DNA of 64,000 nucleotides from Methanobrevibacter sp. GTDB lineage: Archaea; Methanobacteriota; Methanobacteria; Methanobacteriales; Methanobacteriaceae. A program made the translations under genes and the position numbers. Location: NCBI RefSeq assembly GCF_017409525.1, contig NZ_JAFQSO010000014.1:62001-126000 (forward strand), given 5' to 3'. Shown in pieces: positions 63,802 to 64,000 of the stretch. Each line of letters starts with the position of its first letter. Position 1 is the stretch's first letter. The notes below the pieces were generated by a model. It ran no database searches, was not told the origin of the DNA, and saw nothing but the letters and a program-made list of their open reading frames with translations.

Positions 63802-64000
63802 TTATATTTTTTTGTAGTGTTCACAGTAGCGTTTGTACCTGCAGGAGTTGCATTTGTTCGGATTTTTTGTTGGAATAAACGGTTTTGATCCATCAAACAA
63901 GCCGTGCATTCTATTGATTGTGAATTTGATTTCCTTTTCAATTTCTGGAGTGAATACCTCAATCCAGAATAGGTTGCTTGTTCCGCGCTCCCTTAGTGCC
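63802..64000 (-). CDS. Cas4-like PD-(D/E)xK exonuclease family, C-terminal fragment
   Basis: The gene continues beyond the right edge; 66 codons are visible. The tail CNSCRYKRYCEHYKKI carries the three C-terminal cysteines that with an upstream cysteine bind an iron-sulfur cluster in Cas4/AddB-type nucleases; before it is a helical segment EIEKEIKFTINRMHG. No CRISPR array or other cas gene is in the window, so it may be a stand-alone Cas4-like nuclease. Confidence 0.65.
   Translation of the reverse strand, partial: ALRERGTSNLFWIEVFTPEIEKEIKFTINRMHGLFDGSKPFIPTKNPNKCNSCRYKRYCEHYKKI

Overview
The window is an AT-rich archaeal chromosome segment from a methanogen of the order Methanobacteriales, most likely genus Methanobrevibacter or a close relative. 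Support comes from the archaeal RNA polymerase/ribosomal protein cluster, the archaeal mevalonate-type isoprenoid operon with isopentenyl phosphate kinase, the stand-alone PolB2 fragment of the split family-B DNA polymerase, a thermonicotianamine-synthase homologue closely resembling the Methanothermobacter protein, the euryarchaeal GluRS and PheS, and Shine-Dalgarno sites of the AGGTGAT type in front of most genes. The species was not determined.

Layout. 1-2,662: end of rps11, then rpoD, rpl18e, rpl13, rps9, rpoN and rpoK; RpoN carries an unusual insertion. 2,799-10,910: enolase, ferredoxin, rps2, a MEMO-family gene, and the isoprenoid block (mevalonate kinase, isopentenyl phosphate kinase, type 2 IPP isomerase, an RNase J-like nuclease, prenyl diphosphate synthase) that makes archaeal lipid precursors. 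11,120-15,595: nicotianamine-like synthase, an ADP-ribosylglycohydrolase, a TrmB regulator divergent from hybrid-cluster protein, and a cupin.

15,660 to about 26,100 is an accessory island. It starts with a tyrosine recombinase and a second, frameshifted recombinase, followed by VapBC, a three-gene operon (winged-helix-like protein, two-helix membrane protein, tRNA-guanine-transglycosylase-like protein), a nucleotidyltransferase-fold (DUF6932-like) gene with an unknown partner, a Panacea/RelE-like pair and an orphan ATPase. A 20-base repeat and its variants recur between the last modules. The transglycosylase-like operon and the nucleotidyltransferase pair are the best candidates for undescribed defence or toxin-antitoxin systems.

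26,207-36,450 returns to chromosomal genes: methyltransferase, ferredoxin-fused aldo/keto reductase, TPR protein, GluRS, an acidic membrane protein, LL-diaminopimelate aminotransferase and three hypotheticals. 36,537-43,160 (minus strand) is a signalling/polysaccharide operon: two paralogous HisKA_2 histidine kinases, a response regulator, a receiver-like domain fused to a processive GT2 glycosyltransferase, and a small anchored protein. 43,354-58,287 holds purA, fdhD, a ThiF/MoeB-like E1, a three-cysteine LarE, a fused ADP-forming acyl-CoA synthetase, aroC, hemB, a CitG-like gene, pheS, xth and an HAD phosphatase. The right end has polB2, small acidic proteins, rps8e with a structured leader, hypE, an RDD membrane protein, a zinc-ribbon protein and the 3' end of a Cas4-like nuclease gene.

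All family assignments were made by reading motifs; no database search was run.
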